Shown here: in pieces, positions 1-10,149 of the stretch
How the letters are laid out: each line of letters opens with the position of its first letter
Position numbering within the stretch: the stretch's first letter is position 1
From: Epiperipatus broadwayi
Taxonomy: Eukaryota; Onychophora; Udeonychophora; Euonychophora; Peripatidae
Length of the DNA stretch: 64,000 nt
NCBI GenBank assembly: GCA_028023455.1
Contig: JAQFVV010001064.1
Span: 1 to 64,000, forward strand
Reading direction: 5' to 3'
Notes under the pieces: generated by a model
Told to the model about the DNA's origin: nothing
Database searches by the model: none
Seen by the model: the letters and a program-made list of their open reading frames with translations, nothing else
Position numbers and translations under genes: made by a program

Positions 1-1085
1 CACATGTACCTACAAAACATCCACAAATTAGAAATGTTAGGGTTGGAAAGAAAGAAATAAATAAGAAAGAAAAAATGAGCTTGGAAATTAACAAAACCAA
101 GAAATGTTGAAAATTAGCAAAACAAAGAGAAAGAGAGGGAACTAGAGTTAACAAGATCAAGTTATCTTTTGCTAGTCAAAGTCCGAATTTTGATAAAAGT
201 AAATATTAAATTATAATAGTACCAGCATACAGTAGGAAAGTTAAAGCAGTAAAGAAACATAAATAAAACATGTAGTAAAATATGATTTAGGAAAAGTAAA
301 GTTTAAAACAAGTATTAGCGCGAAAGAAAACCTAGAAAATTAATATGTTCGAAAAGATAAGAATCTGGCTTCAAAGTACACATTTGATCGAGCTAAACGA
401 AATGCGGGTTTTATGGGGTAGAGTTAAAGCAAGAATTAGATAAAAATAAATGATTATTAAAATTTAAATAAGAAATAAAGAAAAACATGCATTAAAATTT
501 GTGTAAGTAATCAAAGAAAAATAAGGAGATAAATAAAATGTGCAGTAGTGCTATAAAATCATATAAAATAAAGTTACATATGGCTGAAGGCATAGCATGG
601 GAGGTGTCAACAACAAGTGGAAACAAAGAATCTAAAGGACAAAGACCATTGGAATGTTTTAATTAAAAAAAGAAAAAATGAAAAAATTAGGTGGAGAGCT
701 AAGGAGATAAAAGGAGAGATTAGAGCTTGAGACTTCGAGTCGACAAGGTGAAAAATCATGGCTCCAAGAATCAGCCGATATAGCTAGCCAACATGACTTT
801 TACCATCAATATCTCACATAGTATGGACCAGCTAAGGCCATCATGATCGCGGTCAGTCCGGACTTCTGTACCAATGGTTCTGCAATAATGTAACAGCTAC
901 GGTAGTAATGCTCGTCTATGGATTCCTGTAGTGGCCTGACCTGTGATGCCTCGTCCTCCATGCCTTATTAACCGAGAAGCTCACATCCCACCAAATATGA
1001 TCCACTGACCGTCCCTCCTAAAGAAGTGGATAATCCACGTTGACGGTCGACAACATCATCTGGAATGAACTCAAAGACTAAACCC
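1..1085. other. unassigned AT-rich, purine-rich stretch with a GC-richer patch
   Basis: Positions 1-720 are A/G-rich with no coherent reading frame. From about 720 to 1085 base composition shifts sharply toward G+C and CpG becomes frequent, unlike nearly all of the window. I recognise no domain in any frame. It could be the 5' part of the degenerate LINE that follows, or an unrelated inserted segment. Confidence 0.4.
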
Positions 1086-1449
1086 TAGGTAACTTAAATA
1101 TTATTTTATATATCGTCAATATGCACATAAATTCCATAGACAATGGCCAAATGCCTTCCATGAATGGTAATGACATTCTTTGATAGACAGATAGGCTAAC
1201 GAGTTATAAATGTGACAGCATTTATAATGATTTCAAGTATTTATTTATAAGAATTTCAAGTATTTATTTCCTATAGCACTCATAGAATATAATATGTTTA
1301 ATTTTTATGTTAATGTGTCTTATATCTTTTATTATCAAATTATTTGTTAGTATTAAAAATATATTAATTTATTTAAATCTGTCTTGTCTCGTTCTTCGCC
1401 ACTCCTACAAAATAGTCTAATACTAGGAGGGTAGAAATATTATTTCATT

Positions 1450-2800
1450 TTTTTGCATTCTTTTAGTTATGAAATTAACACGTGAAACGCTTGATGATGC
1501 AGGGTTTTATCCTGTAAAATTTATAAATTAGCTAAGCACTGTAACTCAATATCTTACAGCAGCCGGGAGAAAGTTGATCGGGAAATATGCGCTCATCACA
1601 ATACCTAATCACCAATCTTCTATTAGGTCGAGAAATACATATTACACTTAATGGTAAGAATTTACTCCCTTTTGTACCTTACTATTCAATTCCACAAGGT
1701 TTTCCACTAAGTGTTCTCTTTTTTACTATCTATATCAATCCCCTACTAAATATAATAGAGAAAGAATTATTAGGCATATACATACCTGGTCTGAAAGCAA
1801 ATATCTTCTGTATTGCCTATATGGATGATGTCTGATTTTTTTAACTTCTAAAAAAGAGATTCCAACTCTATTAAAAATTCTTAATTCATATATTAACAAA
1901 TACAAGCTGGAGTTTAACATGGATAAATCTTCTGCATGGTCAATATATATACAGGGTAATTCACACACAACATTTTAAAGGAAAACACAGCTCTTTTGTG
2001 GGATTCCCCTTCTATTTGAGCAACCTAGAAATGTGTCGACAAATACAAGACAAAATTAAGAATAAAATTGAAAACATGAATTTCTTATCTATTATTGTAC
2101 TCAAAAGTATCCCTGTTTAATCTATTAATTATGACTCAAATCATATACTATTCTTCAATAATACTATATACTGAATCTTTACTAGTAAAATAAATTCATT
2201 ATGTAGAAAGTTGCTGTTGGGAAAGTAGATTTTTTCAATTTCACTAAAACATATTCAAGCTCCTCTAATACAAAATGGGTTGGGACTACCTCCAAAAAAA
2301 ATTTTTAACATTCAAAAGACATTAAATATTATTTCTGCTTGTGCTCATTTATTTCCATACATGAAAGTGTTCTTCAAGATTTTTCCACCAGATAAGCCAC
2401 TACTAGTCAATGGATGCTCGAAAACCTTGCTTACACTAATTCTCAACATTCCAAACATTACTTATTCACCACCTCAAAATAAATTTAAATATTGATAAAA
2501 AAACCAATTCTAAACATTAACAATAGACAACTAATCTGAAAATTCAAACTCTGGTCATTAGAACCCAAATATTATCATTTTCTGCTTAAATTAAATCTTA
2601 AAACACTACCAACATTACACTTTTATAGATAAAGAAGGCATTACATAAATACAAAAGACATATGCTGGTTATGCCATAGAAAGACTGAGACATAAGGTTA
2701 CTTTTTTTTACCTGCCCTGCATTGCATAATACTTACTCATTCATACCATCATTGTACAAACAAAGAAATTTCTGACTTTCAAACTTTTTTACAATCATTT
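1450..2800 (+). pseudogene. degenerate L1/Tx1-like LINE reverse transcriptase remnant
   Basis: Remnant of a non-LTR retrotransposon pol. Frame pieces in order: a segment matching the RT fingers/palm approach with YSIPQGFPLSVLFFTIYINP (motif B, about 1690-1750); AYMDDV near 1815-1835 (the YxDD catalytic box, with a stop directly after); a piece with GLGLPPKK near 2280 (LINE thumb/connection style, usually GGLGLP); and a cysteine cluster near 2660-2740 spread over two frames (CWLCH...ET...H...C), as in the C-terminal zf-RVT domain of L1/Tx1-like elements. Many stops and frameshifts make it inactive. Motif order is seen in the sequence; clade assignment is inference from the GLGLP and zf-RVT combination. 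No endonuclease could be read upstream. Confidence 0.65.
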
Positions 2801-2819
2801 GTGAAAGGTAGCTAGCTGC

Positions 2820-4030
2820 CCACATATTTGAACAAGAACTTTTACATTATTTTTACTATGGTGTATGAGATGCTCCTTCATATAGCCATAATCCAAAAAG
2901 ACATCCAAAGACATTCTGGAACAAAATGGAACTACTCTGCTTAAATGATGAAAAAATCATATCCGATGAGATGTACACAATTACTTGGTCCATATTGCAA
3001 CAAAGCTCAAAACTATGGCATGAAAAGAGACTAATAAAAGAGAAAACAAAGATCATTGTCAATGAATAAAACTGATTGGATATATATGTAAAAAAATGTA
3101 AATTCAAATTTGTAAACCACATGCATATCCCTTGCATTTGTTGCCTTCCCCCCCCCCCCCAAATTACAATTTTCAATTTGTTTATATTAATTTCACCTTA
3201 TTTGCATGTGCTGAAATAGTTATTAATGTAACCCTTTTTTTGTTATATGCAGTAAAGTTCTTTTGAAAGCTAATAGTAATAATGATGATGATGATAATGA
3301 TAATGATACTACTACTACTACTACCACTAATAATAATAATAATAACATCTGTATCAATAAAAATAACTATAATAAAAACAATAATAGCAATATTCATATC
3401 AACAACAACAACAACATTTTATTCATATACCAAGTTACAATAATTTCAGTGTGAAGAAAAAATCATATGAGGAGTTAAAATATACTAAAAAAATAATATA
3501 TAAATATATAAAACTTATATAAAATAATAACATTAACAATTAAAAGAAAAAAACAATTTTTCTATAAACCATTATCACCTAATAATACAATAATATAAAG
3601 ATATCTATTAATAAACGTTTCTATAAATTAATAAACATATATGTAAAACAAAATATAAAAATTAACAATTATAACTATAATAAACTATATGTACAGTCAT
3701 ATCATTTCATTATATACATAATGTTCAAGAATTCGACAAAATCACTTCTACTTTACTTTTATTAATCATTTGATTTAAAGCCAAAGTTAAATTAATATTA
3801 TAAATATAACAATTTTTACAATGGAACAAAAATCATTACAACTGGAATATAGACATTATAATCAAATATCTTTATTGCAGTTATTAGTTGCAGTCAACCA
3901 TAATATTAATTTCTTCTTGAATCAACTTAATAAAATATAGTCCATAATTTCAGGATAATATTGCATTAAAATATTGAAATAATAATAATAATTGTGTACA
4001 TTTAAATAGTATTAATAAAATAAAGTTAAA
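2820..4030. other. AT-rich stretch without genes; poly-C and trinucleotide tracts
   Basis: Contains a 13-nt C run at 3148-3160 and a compound trinucleotide tract at about 3277-3415 (GAT/AAT, ACT, AAT, then AAC units). Open frames across the tract are low-complexity translations of repeats and not genes. Nothing else recognised. Confidence 0.6.
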
Positions 4031-4034
4031 CAAC

Positions 4035-4363
4035 AGTAGAAAAACTTATAATAAAACCCCACTTTACATCATATCATACCATTAACACCTTTTAAGACAC
4101 TTTATCAATACTTTTATTTGTATTAAACTAACAGTTTCGACTGTCCTGCAGTCATCATCAGAGCTAAAATATTCAAATATATAATTATACAATATATTTC
4201 AATATTGTAGCTGTGATGATGACTGCAGGACAGTTGAAACTGTTAGTTTAATACAAATAAAAGTATTGATACAGTGTCTAAAAAGGTGTTAATGGTTTAT
4301 GTTATAATAGAAATAAATACATAGAAAAAGAAGTAGAAAATTATATTAAAACCCCACTTTGTG
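4035..4363. repeat. foldback element (219 bp, PLE-end-like) between direct repeats
   Basis: Positions 4078-4296 form a large imperfect hairpin with arms of about 85 nt (left 4078-4165, right about 4208-4296) and an AT-rich loop. Short direct repeats ending in AAAACCCCACTTT lie on both sides, at about 4035-4065 and 4332-4360. The arms carry a GTTTCGAC box followed by a short stem and CATCATCAG. The same layout occurs at the 3' ends of the Penelope-like elements at 21 kb and 59-60 kb in this window. I infer that the hairpin is two PLE termini in inverted orientation with no coding sequence between. Confidence 0.55.
4127..4161 (-). ncRNA. hammerhead-ribozyme-like core (imperfect)
   Basis: On the minus strand the order is CTGATGA (4161-4155), one extra T, GACTG (4153-4149), a 5-nt loop, CAGTC (4143-4139), then GAAAC (4138-4134). 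This mirrors the hammerhead core CUGAUGA, stem II, GAAA. The GAAAC leads into a 3-bp helix ACT/AGT with a GTT loop (4135-4127), like the short stem III known from retroelement hammerheads. Problems: the extra T between core and stem II, and no convincing stem I. Hammerheads are known in PLE terminal repeats, which makes the placement plausible. Probably a decayed copy at best. Confidence 0.3.
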
Positions 4364-4369
4364 TGTATT

Positions 4370-5240
4370 TTTAACAACTATATATTTTTTCCTTTCAACT
4401 ATTTCAGGTAAAACTTCATTCTTTATCAGATGACTGCAAATATTTCAATATATTTTACTTCATTACATGGTATTTAACTCCAAATATATTTTACTTTTTC
4501 AAATAGTATTGAAATACGAACATATTCTATGATAAAGCAATTCCAACATTAACACTTTATATATAAAAATAAACTTTGTCTAAAGACTTGTGAAGGTGAC
4601 ATTTTAATAGTATGCATTATTTCCATTACCTAGTATTAAATCATGCATGATTTTAGAAAAATTCAAACCTTATTTAAAATTTTCAAATACATTTAACTTT
4701 TAGTAATAGCACTCAGATTAGTATATAACATGTTTTAAGTTATACTCTTCTCTTTTCTTCATATGTTATTGGTCCTATTAGTGCCTATATTAGCATGGGA
4801 ATCAAACTTGGATTTTTAGATTCATAAATATTGAATTTAAAGTGATGCTTTAACAAAATATATAATAATTTTCACAAATATCACACTGAATTGTTAAGAG
4901 TCTGGTTACTTATAGTAGTAGTGATTTAAAACACAAAATAACTGTATTTGAAATTGATATTTAACATGTTACTAAAGCAATGAAAAATCGCAAAAATATT
5001 ATGTATTATTTAAAGATGTAGAATGAAAGCTTAGATAAAACAGAAAGAATTTAACATTTTCTTGAAAAATAGCAAAAATGAGAAATGACGTCATTATGGT
5101 ATTAAAATGAATCATAAAATAATAATAATAATGAATCACAATATTTTATTTTAACATATAAACATTTAGAACATTAAAAAATTTAATGAGACTTTTACAT
5201 TGGCTAAATTATATTATTTTAAAATATTACACATTGCTAT
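4370..5240. other. AT-rich stretch, nothing recognised
   Basis: No frame longer than chance, no clear repeat structure, no RNA gene seen. Confidence 0.6.
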
Positions 5241-5247
5241 GACTAAC

Positions 5248-5340
5248 GCGTTGGTGGTCTAGTGGTTAGCATAGCTGCCTTCCAAGCAGCTGATTCGGAT
5301 TCGCTTCCCGGCAATGCATTTGACACATGAAAAAATAATA
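5248..5340 (+). repeat. tRNA-Gly(UCC)-headed SINE or tRNA pseudogene
   Basis: Positions 5248-5318 resemble tRNA-Gly: acceptor GCGTTGG, an A-box-like TGGTCTAGTGGTTAGCAT, a perfect anticodon stem GCTGC/GCAGC (5274-5278, 5286-5290) with TCC anticodon at 5281-5283, and a T-arm around GGATTCGCTTCCCGG. Defects argue against a working gene: one acceptor base is lost on the 3' side, one acceptor pair is G-T, and the T stem has an A-C mismatch. It runs into GACACATGAAAAAA and an AAT-rich tail, very like the tail of the SINEs at 8.0 kb and 63.4 kb. I therefore favour a SINE over a free tRNA pseudogene. Confidence 0.7.
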
Positions 5341-5344
5341 ATAA

Positions 5345-6500
5345 TAACAATTCATTTCAGATTTATTACATTTCTTTTAGCAACTAGCATTTACAGGAGA
5401 ATACGTTTATAATATTTTATTATCTAATATAATATTTTTTTTATATACTTGTTAATAAATATATATTACATAATATTATTATTTATAACTGTACTTACAA
5501 AGAAAATGTAGAATTATAGGCTTAAATTTATTTCCAATAAATGTTGTTTTTGCTCTCAAATTACAACTGTCATGGGATATCCACCAGTGAGAAATAATAT
5601 TCTGTATAAAAAGTTTTTTCTTAATAATTTTAGAGAACGTTCTATTATCCATCATATTTCTTCTGTTTTTTAGATTAATATCTTGATAAAAATTATTGTC
5701 CATCTGAGCATAATTAACAACTTTTTTTATATATCATTTGCAGTTTATGAAAATGTACTTTATAGTAGGGGTTTCATATAAATGAACCATATTTTAACAC
5801 TAGCATTACTATAGATTTAAATAAATATATTTTTGTATTATTAGAAAATAATTTGCCTTAGCATAATATAGAACTCATTATATTGGCATTTAATCACAAT
5901 TTTATTTATGTGAATATTAAATAATTCAGTTGGTGATAACATGTTGACTAAGTCTTTAAGATTATTAATTCTTTCATAATTTTTGCATTTATAAGGTATT
6001 TTCTGAATGAGAAGTTAGCTTTAGAAGTGAGTAAGATTTATAGTTTTGCATTCATTGCGATTTATTTTTATTTCATATTACTGAACCATTGTGCAAAATT
6101 ATTAATAACTGCTTCTAAATTATCAGTATTTCATGATTGTGTATTTATATTGTAAAGATGGTGATGATGATGATAATATAATAATAATAACAATGATGAT
6201 GATGATGATGATAATGGTGATGATGATAAAGATAATAATAAGAATGAGAACGAGGAGGAGAAGGAGAAGAAGAAGACATACAATTAGAGTAAAAACTAAC
6301 AAATAGCAATGTGAATTGTATAGAAATTTATTTTTTTAATAAGAAAACTTGTATATTCACGTTTGAATGTTTAACCAAGAAAAGGTAATGCAATTTTATT
6401 ATTGTTATAATTTGTGAAGCATGCATTTGATGTTGATAGCCAGAATCATTGTGCTTACATTTTGCTGCATGAAGCAATACATTTAAATAAAATGCATATT
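5345..6500. other. AT-rich stretch; (GAT)n / purine microsatellite at 6155-6280
   Basis: A compound tract of GAT units followed by GAG/AAG-rich units occupies about 6155-6280. No gene recognised elsewhere. Confidence 0.6.
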
Positions 6501-6502
6501 AT

Positions 6503-6545
6503 ATAAACAAGCATTTATTTTTATATAGTGCTGTGCCTACAATTG
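6503..6545 (+). repeat. short dispersed repeat, partner at 11267-11310
   Basis: The segment AAGCATTTATTTTTATAT followed by a TGC...ACAATTGTAT core occurs here and again at the left edge of the foldback at 11.26-11.70 kb. Family unknown. Confidence 0.5.
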
Positions 6546-6579
6546 TATGTAAATGACCTATTTACATATTTCATTTCTT

Positions 6580-7130
6580 TGACATGGAAACACAGAATTC
6601 TTTCTTGTTTAAAGCACGGGGGTTGTTAGCAATGAACCAGACTTCCTTAAATTATGCAGCCTATCATCCCACTTGTAGTCGAGCACTTTTATTTTCACTT
6701 GGTCAAAAATGTGACAGTACTCTCACTTGTGTTCTAAAACAACTGATTTATATTGTCTGTTTTTTGCATGGTTTCACAGACATTCATGTTGTGCCACCCT
6801 TGTGGCAATATTTGCATAAAGGTACACTATGAGGAATTACTGCATTTGATTTTATATACCACTTGCAGGGTTTGCTCTGGAGGTATCACATCTTTCACAT
6901 TATTTATTAAACTATTTAAAGTGGGAGGGATTCTGAGGATAATATTACATGTGTTAGCCACAGATCTTTTTCAGCTTTTGCAAGATCTTGGGGATGTAGA
7001 GGAGATTCAAAGTTTTAAATCTATTTACTGGGAGAGTAATCTGTTTATTTTATCATACGATTTCTTAATAATGTTAATTAGCCTATTATGGTCATACCTA
7101 GTGTCAAAATGTCTTTAATGTAAACATTAT
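6580..7130 (-). pseudogene. Penelope-like element, GIY-YIG endonuclease remnant (PLE-3)
   Basis: Minus-strand pieces in three frames follow the order of the PLE C-terminal region. NVKDVIPPEQ then VVYKIKC (about 6900-6840) corresponds to the KD-P linker and the GIY-like start with its first cysteine. Then IATRVAQHE (about 6800) matches the conserved Arg and His stretch. SVVLEH follows near 6740, and HIFDQVKIKVLDYKWDDR near 6690 corresponds to the histidine and 'il' block before the C-terminal helix. At least three frameshifts or stops break it. The order fits the family; the similarity is my reading by eye. A longer plus-strand frame at 6753-7118 is treated as a shadow. Confidence 0.5.
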
Positions 7131-7295
7131 TATGATCAGCTTCATATTTTCACAATTTTAAATTTCTGTATAGTAAGCTACTATGATGCACAAACATATA
7201 AACCACAATTAGCACTAGAAAAGAGAAATAATGTTTTTTGAATTACAAAAATAAAACTTCTATGAATACATGTAATAGAATAAAGATGAATAAAA

Positions 7296-7298
<3 letters not shown>

Positions 7299-7331
<33 letters not shown>
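7299..7331. repeat. (TA)n microsatellite
   Basis: Uninterrupted AT dinucleotides abutting the outer (3') end of the PLE-2 minus arm. Confidence 0.95.
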
Positions 7332-7333
<2 letters not shown>

Positions 7334-8010
7334 GGTAATAAATTATTATAAACAGTCTTACCATCTGCAGAAGTATTTTGGGTTAATTCCTTAACCTCCC
7401 TCAACTGTTGTTAAATTCTAATAACAAAATGGAAACAAATGTCATCAATTCAAATCCCATAAATCCTGAATTTTAATGTTAGCAGGTTGTCTATTAATTC
7501 ATTTATATTTCTATTTATTAAAATTGCCTCCTTGATTTTTCTTTTATTATGATTTTTCTCTTCATGAAGAATCTTCACACTTTTAAATATCAATTTTTCA
7601 TTTATATTTTCATGTCCTTTCATGATCCAAGAAAATGGAAGCAGTCATTAAATCACTATTATTTTTACTTTTCACATGCTTATATAACAGTTCATGCTGC
7701 TCCTTTAATTTTTTTTCAATACTGCATCTCGATTCACATATGTATGATAACATACATTCACAAAAAATTTGATACACATTATTTTTCTGCTTGACAAGCT
7801 ATGATATTTTTAGAATTATTCACTAATTTATTAACATTATTTGGAACATAGAATGAAACATTAAACACATTCTTATATATATATATCCTTAAAAAATTTC
7901 ACTTGAGCATTTGAAATAAATAAAATAAATATCTATTTTTTATTATCAAACTTCAACTCCTTTAACTCATTGCAACTCTTTTTAAATTGTCATAAAATAT
8001 TGACTTTGTA
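7334..8010 (-). pseudogene. Penelope-like element PLE-2, minus arm (GIY-YIG end)
   Basis: The reverse complement aligns with the plus arm at about 8840-9280. Shared landmarks are CAATTTAAAAAGAGTT, a GTGTATCAAA...TTTGTGAATGTATGTTA block and GGTTAAGGAATTAACC near the outer end. Translated in pieces it reads NVYQI, then RCSIEKKLKEQHELLYKHVK, then IFKSVKILHEE and KRKIKEAILINRNINELIDN. This is the order of a PLE GIY-YIG domain with its C-terminal Lys/Arg-rich helix. This arm keeps about 150 nt that are deleted from the plus arm. Frames are broken by stops, so it is not functional. Confidence 0.65.
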
Positions 8011-9290
8011 GATATTATTAGTGATTAATGACAATGATGTTGTCAAGTGTTGTTAGCCGAGGGGTCATCACAGCTACCTTGCAAGCAAGTAGTTGGTTGC
8101 AGCCAGTTGTGGGTTCACCTCCTGGCCGATGCTATGACATATGAAAAAAATGACAATGATGTTATTGCTTCATTAGATGTAGCAAAAACATATGATTCTA
8201 TTGATAGAATGGATTCCATAAAAATAATGGATTGTGCATTAAAAAGTAAAGATGTTTATAAATATGTGATAAAATTTATTTTTAAAATTTTTTGATGATA
8301 ACATTGTTGCTTCTTTGAAAGGTGGATATTATAAAATGTCTAAATATTGACCTATGTTTCTGCCTATTGTTGTACAAGTTTGCAATTTTGTTTTATAAGA
8401 TAGGATTTTAAATATGGTTATTTAAAAATAAACACATTTACAAAAGGTATGTGGATATTTTTGTTTGTGGAAATATCAGTAACATAAATTTGCTTGTAGA
8501 GGAGTTAAATAATTTGAATGATTTGAAATGCACTAATGAAAAGAAACAGGACAAAAGTATTAAGTATTTGGATTTAATTATTACAAGAAATAACAGTGTG
8601 TTAAGTTATAAATTAATAATCAAACCATTGCAAAACAGGAATATATAAATTGTAAATCAAAAGTACCAGTTATGCATACGATAGCAAGTTTTAAATCTTT
8701 TTGTTTCATAATAAAAAATTGCCACAACCAGTGTAATAAATTGAAAAATATTGAGATATTTACAAAGGAATTGCTTGAAGTTGATTATAAAATGGAACAG
8801 ATGAACAATACTTTATGTCAATTCAAAAAGAGTTATAATGGTTTAAAGAAGTTAAAGATTGACAGCAAATAATGGATATCTATTCTATTTATTTCAAAGG
8901 CTTAAGTAAAATTTTTTAAAGAATATATATAAAGTATGTTTAATGTTTTAGTCCGTGTTCCAAATAATGTTAATAAATTAGTGAATAATTTTAAAAATGT
9001 CATACCTGACAAGCAGAAAAGTAATGTGTATCAAACTTTTGTGAATGTATGTTAACATATATAGTTGAATTGAGGTGCAGTATTGAAAAAAAATTAAAAA
9101 AGCATGAAGTGTTATATAAGCATGTGATAAATAAAAGTAATAGTGATTTAGTGACAGCTTCAATTTTCTTGGACATTTGTTTTGTTATTTGAATTTAATG
9201 GCAGTTGAGACAGGTTAAGGAATTAACCAAAAGTACTTCTATGGATTGAAAGACTGTTTATAATAGTTTGATATCATTGTATTTATTATT
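8010..9290 (+). pseudogene. Penelope-like element PLE-2, plus arm (reverse transcriptase to GIY-YIG)
   Basis: Plus-strand copy facing away from the minus arm. Across the inserted SINE the frame reads INDNDVIASLDVAKTYDSID, which is RT motif A. Near 8340-8400 comes a broken motif B (LPI..VVQVCNFVL). YVDIFVCGN near 8446-8470 is motif C, where YVDD is reduced to YVDI, so one catalytic Asp is missing. After KYLDLIITRNN come a thumb-like segment at 8672-8870 and the decayed GIY-YIG region up to about 9280, with an internal deletion relative to the minus arm. Stops and frameshifts show it is dead. The 5' end lies within about 20 nt of the minus arm's 5' end. Confidence 0.7.
8042..8148 (+). repeat. 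tRNA-derived SINE with 15-bp target-site duplication
   Basis: A-box-like TTAGCCGAGGGG and B-box-like GGGTTCACCTCC are present, and the body ends in GACATATGAAAAAA. The flanks AATGACAATGATGTT at 8027-8041 and 8149-8163 are identical, a clear target-site duplication. It sits inside the PLE-2 reverse transcriptase, so it is younger than that element. A second copy of the same family lies at 63379-63489 on the other strand. The parent tRNA is uncertain; the AGCCGAG A box resembles Leu/Ser-type tRNAs. Confidence 0.85.
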
Positions 9291-9460
9291 TTTATTATTA
9301 CAATAGTTTTTTAGTTAATGGACATTTTATTTGTTTATATATTGTTAAAAGGATGTTACCTTGACAACAGCTTGAGATTTTTGATTGTTATTGATATTGG
9401 GATTGTCTAAGTGTTGACTAGTTTTTAATGATATACACACACATCTATATATATATAAGG

Positions 9461-10143
9461 TGATCAGAACACAGATCTAGATCCTCCAGCCATCTATTCA
9501 ATCTCATACAACTGATAAACATGGCCACACATATGTGAAAATATAAATGATCTCCAATATAGGTACTTCATCTTGGTCCAGATCATCATCTTCAACACAC
9601 ATATACATAACCAGGGCTCAGTTTATATTAAGATAGTAAATCTTCACCCTCCATCTCATCAGCATTCACACAATTGAAAATCTGATGGTGGAACATGCAA
9701 ATCCTTTGTTAATGCCAATATTATTGTCATGTCCATGTTAACTTTAAGTCAATCTGATCCCTCATGTATAAGACCATCCCTCATGTGTAAGACCTGGTCA
9801 ATTTAAATACAAAAAAGAGGGCTAAGTAGAATACAGGCTGAATTTGTATTGTTTTAAATATAAGTATATTTTATGCACCTGTAGTCTAGATGTAATATAG
9901 GGAATTTGAACACAGACTTTCCAAGATCCCTTCAACCATTCACTCTATTTTATATAACTGATACACATGACCACACATATATGTGAAAAAAATAAATCAT
10001 CTCCAATAAATATTAGAGTCCACGTATTTAAAATACACTTGTATTTAAAATATTACAAATTCAGACTGTGTCCTGCCCATCTCTTTTCTAAGGATTCAAA
10101 TTGAGAAGGTCTTATATATGAAGTATCAGACTGACTTAAAGTA
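9461..10143. repeat. two R1 dispersed-repeat copies forming an inverted hairpin
   Basis: A first copy (about 9461-9775, +) and a second partial copy (about 9899-10143) share the unit that starts with GAATTTGAACACAGA and contains GATACACATGACCACACATA. The right part of the first copy (about 9735-9895) is the inverted complement of the tail at about 10012-10143 (AGTCAGTCTGAT...AAGACC and CAGTCTGAATTTGTA blocks). The DNA can therefore fold into a stem of over 100 bp. Other copies lie at 30.87, 49.58 and, partly, 21.85 and 58.97 kb. No coding capacity; class unknown. Confidence 0.6.
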
Positions 10144-10149
10144 ATTTCA

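Noticed and set aside
5248-5318. Functional tRNA-Gly gene
   Set aside because: Lost acceptor base, T-stem mismatch and a SINE-type tail argue for a pseudogene or SINE head.
6584-7118. Plus-strand frames of 82 and 121 residues
   Set aside because: No motif; the minus strand reads as a PLE endonuclease in the expected order, so these are shadows.
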